This document shows positions 61,062 to 64,000 of a stretch of DNA of 64,000 bases, one piece after another (position 1 is the stretch's first letter; every line of letters starts with the position of its first letter). The notes beneath the pieces were generated by a model. It saw only the letters and a list, made by a program, of their open reading frames with translations, was not told the DNA's origin and did not search any database. Both the position numbers and the translations under genes were made by a program. This DNA comes from Candidatus Sulfopaludibacter sp. SbA3 (GTDB lineage: Bacteria > Acidobacteriota > Terriglobia > Bryobacterales > Bryobacteraceae), in contig CAMDCN010000021.1 of assembly GCA_945890485.1 (NCBI GenBank), forward strand, positions 1-64,000. The letters are read 5' to 3'.

Positions 61062-61595
61062 TTACGCCTTTTCAAAGACGAACCGCAGAACTTTCCCGCG
61101 GATCACAAAACAAAGGTAGAACTCCCAGAACTTTCGGAACGCGCGCGATCGGTTCACCAGAAACTCAAACCCCAGGTATCGCCACAGCGCGAGCAACTTG
61201 ACATGAACGCTCACTTCGCGAAGGCGCGCCCGGGAGTAGTAGCCATAGCCAGCGTTATCCGCCCCGAAGTAACGAAAACTAAAGCTGTTCAAGTGCCACT
61301 TGTGCGTAGGGTCGCACCAGGAACTGAAGTCGGTATAGTGGGGCGTTTCAAGCACGATCCGGCCGCCTGGCCGCAGAATCCGATGCAACTCCTCCATCGT
61401 CCCGATCACGTCGCCCACGTGCTCGATGACATGGATCATGCGGGCTTCGTCGAAACTCTCCGCGTCGACCGGCCAGGGAAACTGATCAAGATCCCAAATG
61501 ATATCGGCGGCGGTGTCGCGATTTCGATCAATCCCGACACTACCCGGGAACTTCTTGACGCCGCAGCCGACATCGAGAATCTGCCGCTCCGCCAC
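61062..61595 (-). CDS. Class I SAM-dependent methyltransferase
   Basis: A 177-residue methyltransferase with motif I ILDVGCGVKK, an acidic WDLDQFPWP region, IHVIEHVGDVIGTMEELHRILRPGGRI and a C-terminal helix. This is the Methyltransf_11 pattern. The GTG start overlaps the ferredoxin stop (TAGTG). Substrate unknown; the large hydrophobic C-terminus suggests association with the membrane or a lipid-linked sugar. Confidence 0.82.
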   Translation of the reverse strand: MAERQILDVGCGVKKFPGSVGIDRNRDTAADIIWDLDQFPWPVDAESFDEARMIHVIEHVGDVIGTMEELHRILRPGGRIVLETPHYTDFSSWCDPTHKWHLNSFSFRYFGADNAGYGYYSRARLREVSVHVKLLALWRYLGFEFLVNRSRAFRKFWEFYLCFVIRGKVLRFVFEKA

Positions 61596-61831
61596 TACGC
61601 GATGTCTTCAACGGCGATGGCGGTGGTGGGGCAGGAGCCGGCGGCTTCGAGAATCGCGGCCTTCTCGGCATCGGTTACTTCCAATATCTGAGTAAACGCC
61701 TCGCTGCCGTCGGCGCCGGCCACCACCGCGCGATTGTCGTCGTCCATCCGGAAGAACTTCGGGGCGGAACCCATGCACGAGGCGGCAGCAATGCAAAGGT
61801 CGGGATCGACCGTGACTTTGAGTTTAGGCAT
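61595..61831 (-). CDS. Small ferredoxin ([3Fe-4S] type)
   Basis: A 78-residue ferredoxin with one cluster site: CIAAASC near residue 13 and SCPTTAI near the C-terminus. The second cysteine of the usual C-x2-C-x2-C is replaced by Ala, as in [3Fe-4S] ferredoxins that serve cytochrome P450 enzymes. No P450 is nearby. It is co-transcribed with the methyltransferase. Confidence 0.85.
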   Translation of the reverse strand: MPKLKVTVDPDLCIAAASCMGSAPKFFRMDDDNRAVVAGADGSEAFTQILEVTDAEKAAILEAAGSCPTTAIAVEDIA

Positions 61832-61841
61832 AAGCTACAGT

Positions 61842-62441
61842 TTACCCTTGCCGCGCCGCAATCAGCTTTTCGACGTACTTGGCCAGCATGTCGCATTCCA
61901 GGTTGACACGGTCGCCGGGCTGGTAGGAGCCCAGCGTGGTGTGCTCATAGGTATGCGGAATGATCGTGATCGCCATCTCGCCAGCAACGATACGGGCCAC
62001 CGTCAAGCTGATGCCATCCACCGCCACGCTTCCCTTTTCAATCAGATAGCGGTCCAGCGACGCGGGTACCTTGATCCGGAGCCACCAATTATCGCTCCCG
62101 AGCGGCTCCAGAGCCAGGAACTCGCCAGTTCCGTCAACGTGGCCTTGCACCATATGGCCACCAAGCCGTCCAGACGGCGACAGCGGCCTTTCCAGATTCA
62201 CGCGGTCGCCCGGCCGCAGATCGCCCAGGTTGGTCCGCGACAATGTCTCCGGCGCCAAATCCGCCGCAAACGATCCAACCTCCAAGTCGACAGCCGTCAG
62301 GCAGACGCCATTAACGGCAATGCTCGCGCCGGCAAAAACATCAGTCAGCACCGTGCTTGCCCGAATGCGCAGGCGCGCTCCCGTAGGCTGGGGCGTGAAG
62401 CTCTCGAGCGTTCCAAGCTCTTCAATGATTCCGGTAAACAT
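61842..62441 (-). CDS. ribE: Riboflavin synthase alpha chain
   Basis: A 199-residue enzyme that dismutates two lumazines to riboflavin. The opening [10 protein letters not shown] and the two internal repeats (each with a VNLE motif: [10 protein letters not shown] and [10 protein letters not shown]; and GVCLT / GISLT) are diagnostic. Full length. It follows ribD by 9 bp. Confidence 0.96.
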   Translation of the reverse strand: MFTGIIEELGTLESFTPQPTGARLRIRASTVLTDVFAGASIAVNGVCLTAVDLEVGSFAADLAPETLSRTNLGDLRPGDRVNLERPLSPSGRLGGHMVQGHVDGTGEFLALEPLGSDNWWLRIKVPASLDRYLIEKGSVAVDGISLTVARIVAGEMAITIIPHTYEHTTLGSYQPGDRVNLECDMLAKYVEKLIAARQG

Positions 62442-62450
62442 AGGTAGGCA

Positions 62451-63551
62451 TTACCGCGAAGGACGAAGCATCCAAGCTTCCACCGCAAACTCATCGCTGC
62501 TGATTGGATGCAACTTGACGTCCCGAAAGACCAGCGCATCGGAACGCCGGCGGCGGCCAATGCCGCCCGCCACAGGCAGCGACTGCGTCCCACCGAGAAT
62601 CTTGGGCGCGTAGTAGAAAAAAATCTTATCCACCACGCCCGATTCGAGCGCCGCCCAGTTCACCTTGCTCCCTGCTTCGATCATCAGCGAAAGATAGTTC
62701 CGCGAAGCCAACAGCTCGACGACGGCGCGCAGACTGGTGCGGCCGTCCGGGCCATCCAGCACGACCACCTCCACGCCCTTCCGTTCGAGCGCCGCCCGGC
62801 GTTCCGGGCTTGCCGCCGAAGTGGTCGCCACCAGCACGTCATTCGAGCAAGTCTCCACCATGTTGGAAAATGGCGAGATGCGAAGCTGCGAGTCGACCAC
62901 GATGCGCAGCAGCGGCCGGCTGCGGTCAGCGCCTGACCGGTCCGTCAACAAGCAATCATCCGAAAGGACCGTGCCAATCCCCGTCAAAATCGCGTCGGTG
63001 TGGTGCCGCAGCGACTGGACGTGCAATCGCGCCTGATCAGAAGTAATCCAGCCCGTATTGTCATCCGGGGCGGCGATCTTGCCATCAAGAGTCAGCGCAC
63101 TCTTCAACGTAACCAGCGGCCTGCGTTCCCGCATGAAGAAGCAAAACGGTTCGTTGAGGGCTTCGGCGGCAGCGGTGTAACGGTCGTCAACCTGCACGTC
63201 GATGCCAGCCTCGCGCAGCTTCAGAAATCCTTGCCCGGCAACCAGCGGATTGGGATCTTCCATCGCGGCCACCACGCGCGTCACGCCGGCCGCAATGATT
63301 GCGTCCACGCAAGGGCCCGTACGGCCAGTATGAGAACACGGTTCGAGAGTGACGTATAACGTCGAGCCTCGCGCCGCCTCGCCGGCATGCGCCAACGCCA
63401 CGATTTCAGCGTGCCGCATATCCGAATAGATATGGTGACCGCGCGCGATCACGACGCCGTCTTTCACAAGTAGGGCGCCGACGGAAGGATTGGGTGAAGT
63501 TCGGCCGAGGCCGCGGCGCGCTTGTTCAAGCGCCTGATCAAGAAAGTCCAT
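62451..63551 (-). CDS. ribD: Bifunctional riboflavin biosynthesis deaminase/reductase
   Basis: A 366-residue protein. The N-terminal deaminase has the zinc-binding HAE and PCSHTGRTGPC motifs; the C-terminal reductase starts at about residue 155 (PLVTLKSALTLDGKIA) and contains TDAILTGIGTVLSDD and IEAGSKVNWAAL. The ATG at 63551 (MDFLDQAL) is chosen over an Ser/Thr-rich upstream extension that overlaps ftsY. ribD, ribE, ferredoxin and methyltransferase run in one direction after ftsY. Confidence 0.95.
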   Translation of the reverse strand: MDFLDQALEQARRGLGRTSPNPSVGALLVKDGVVIARGHHIYSDMRHAEIVALAHAGEAARGSTLYVTLEPCSHTGRTGPCVDAIIAAGVTRVVAAMEDPNPLVAGQGFLKLREAGIDVQVDDRYTAAAEALNEPFCFFMRERRPLVTLKSALTLDGKIAAPDDNTGWITSDQARLHVQSLRHHTDAILTGIGTVLSDDCLLTDRSGADRSRPLLRIVVDSQLRISPFSNMVETCSNDVLVATTSAASPERRAALERKGVEVVVLDGPDGRTSLRAVVELLASRNYLSLMIEAGSKVNWAALESGVVDKIFFYYAPKILGGTQSLPVAGGIGRRRRSDALVFRDVKLHPISSDEFAVEAWMLRPSR

Positions 63552-63555
63552 GCAG

Positions 63556-64000
63556 TTAGTCGAAAAGGGAGGCGATGTAGGTTTCGGCGTTGAACGGAAG
63601 CAGGTCCGTGACCTTTTCCCCGACGCCAATGTAGCGGATTGGCAGGTTGAGTTCGCGAGCGATGGCAATGGCGACCCCGCCCTTGGCAGTGCCGTCCAAC
63701 TTGGTCAACACGATGCCCGTGACGCCGCCGGACTCGGTGAATTTCCGGGCCTGCTCCAGACCATTCTGGCCGGTCGTCGCGTCCAAAACCAGGAACACTT
63801 CATGGGGCGCATCCGGAATCACCCGAGCCGCCGTCCGGCGCATCTTTTCGAGCTCGGCCATTAAATGCTCTTTATTCTGCAGCCGGCCAGCCGTGTCGAT
63901 GATGACGAAGTCGGATTTGCGTGCGCGTCCGGCCTGCATCGCGTCAAAAATCACGGCGCTCGGGTCGGACCCCTGCGTCTGCTTAATAATGTCCGTCTCG
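63556..64000 (-). CDS. ftsY: Signal recognition particle receptor FtsY, C-terminal part (cut by window end)
   Basis: The gene begins beyond the window; the last 148 codons are seen. The GTPase segments [43 protein letters not shown] and [13 protein letters not shown] are diagnostic of SRP-type GTPases, and the frame upstream ([18 protein letters not shown]) is that of FtsY. It ends 4 bp before ribD. Confidence 0.93.
   Translation of the reverse strand, partial: ETDIIKQTQGSDPSAVIFDAMQAGRARKSDFVIIDTAGRLQNKEHLMAELEKMRRTAARVIPDAPHEVFLVLDATTGQNGLEQARKFTESGGVTGIVLTKLDGTAKGGVAIAIARELNLPIRYIGVGEKVTDLLPFNAETYIASLFD

Overview
The window is a high-GC bacterial chromosome segment with about 66 protein genes and no recognisable rRNA, tRNA or CRISPR array. 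The gene content points to Acidobacteriota, probably the Solibacter/Bryobacter group. The clues are an 'orphan' MacB/FtsX-type permease of the acidobacterial ADOP kind, membrane-bound Ser/Thr kinases with TPR tails, exported ThuA and FGE-sulfatase proteins, and ECF sigma factors of the PF07638 type. This placement is inferred from families, not from a marker search.

Layout. 1-1292: the end of a phage-terminase-like gene, then about 840 bp of non-coding repeats. 1293-18350: mostly housekeeping (ThuA protein, amidohydrolase, HAD phosphatase, ftsH, tilS, an Mrp ATPase, a PAS sensor, an alpha/beta hydrolase, tsaD, queA, a peroxiredoxin, smc). 18557-22834: an exported protein of unknown function and a TPR-tailed kinase. 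22803-40055 (minus strand): one tightly packed run of 27 genes encoding a non-flagellar type III secretion system (T3SS). 40176-48393 (plus strand, divergent): FHA-protease, PP2C phosphatase, Ser/Thr kinase, ECF sigma factor, a kinase/pseudokinase and an FGE-hydrolase fusion. 48314-58703: membrane proteins, an ADOP permease, a phosphatase, an ABC exporter and small proteins. 56235-60301: a c-di-GMP group (HD-GYP/GAF/GGDEF enzyme, sigma-54 activator, PilZ protein). 60321-64000: an outer-membrane barrel, a methyltransferase, a ferredoxin, ribE, ribD and the start of ftsY at the window edge.

The T3SS is the main discovery. It has sctI, J, L, N, O, P, Q, R, S, T, U and V, but no secretin (SctC) and no conventional SctD in the window. 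It carries traits usually seen in flagella: a FliA/WhiG-type sigma factor as first gene, and fliO between sctQ and sctR. SctQ has an FHA (phosphothreonine-binding) domain fused to its N-terminus, and the last gene of the run encodes a small FHA protein with a C-terminal membrane anchor. Four TPR proteins alternate with small proteins of unknown function, which looks like chaperone-substrate modules. The divergent operon supplies a kinase, a phosphatase and another FHA protein. I infer a T3SS whose assembly or activity is gated by threonine phosphorylation, comparable in logic to the Ppk/Ppp/Fha switch of type VI secretion. A perfect 10-bp inverted repeat lies between the two divergent operons.

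Smaller points of interest are an Mrp ATPase lacking its CxxC motif, tsaD and queA start codons that abut with no spacer, a duplicated smc 3' tail inside the peroxiredoxin gene end, a PAS sensor with no output domain, and a GGDEF/HD-GYP combination in one polypeptide.
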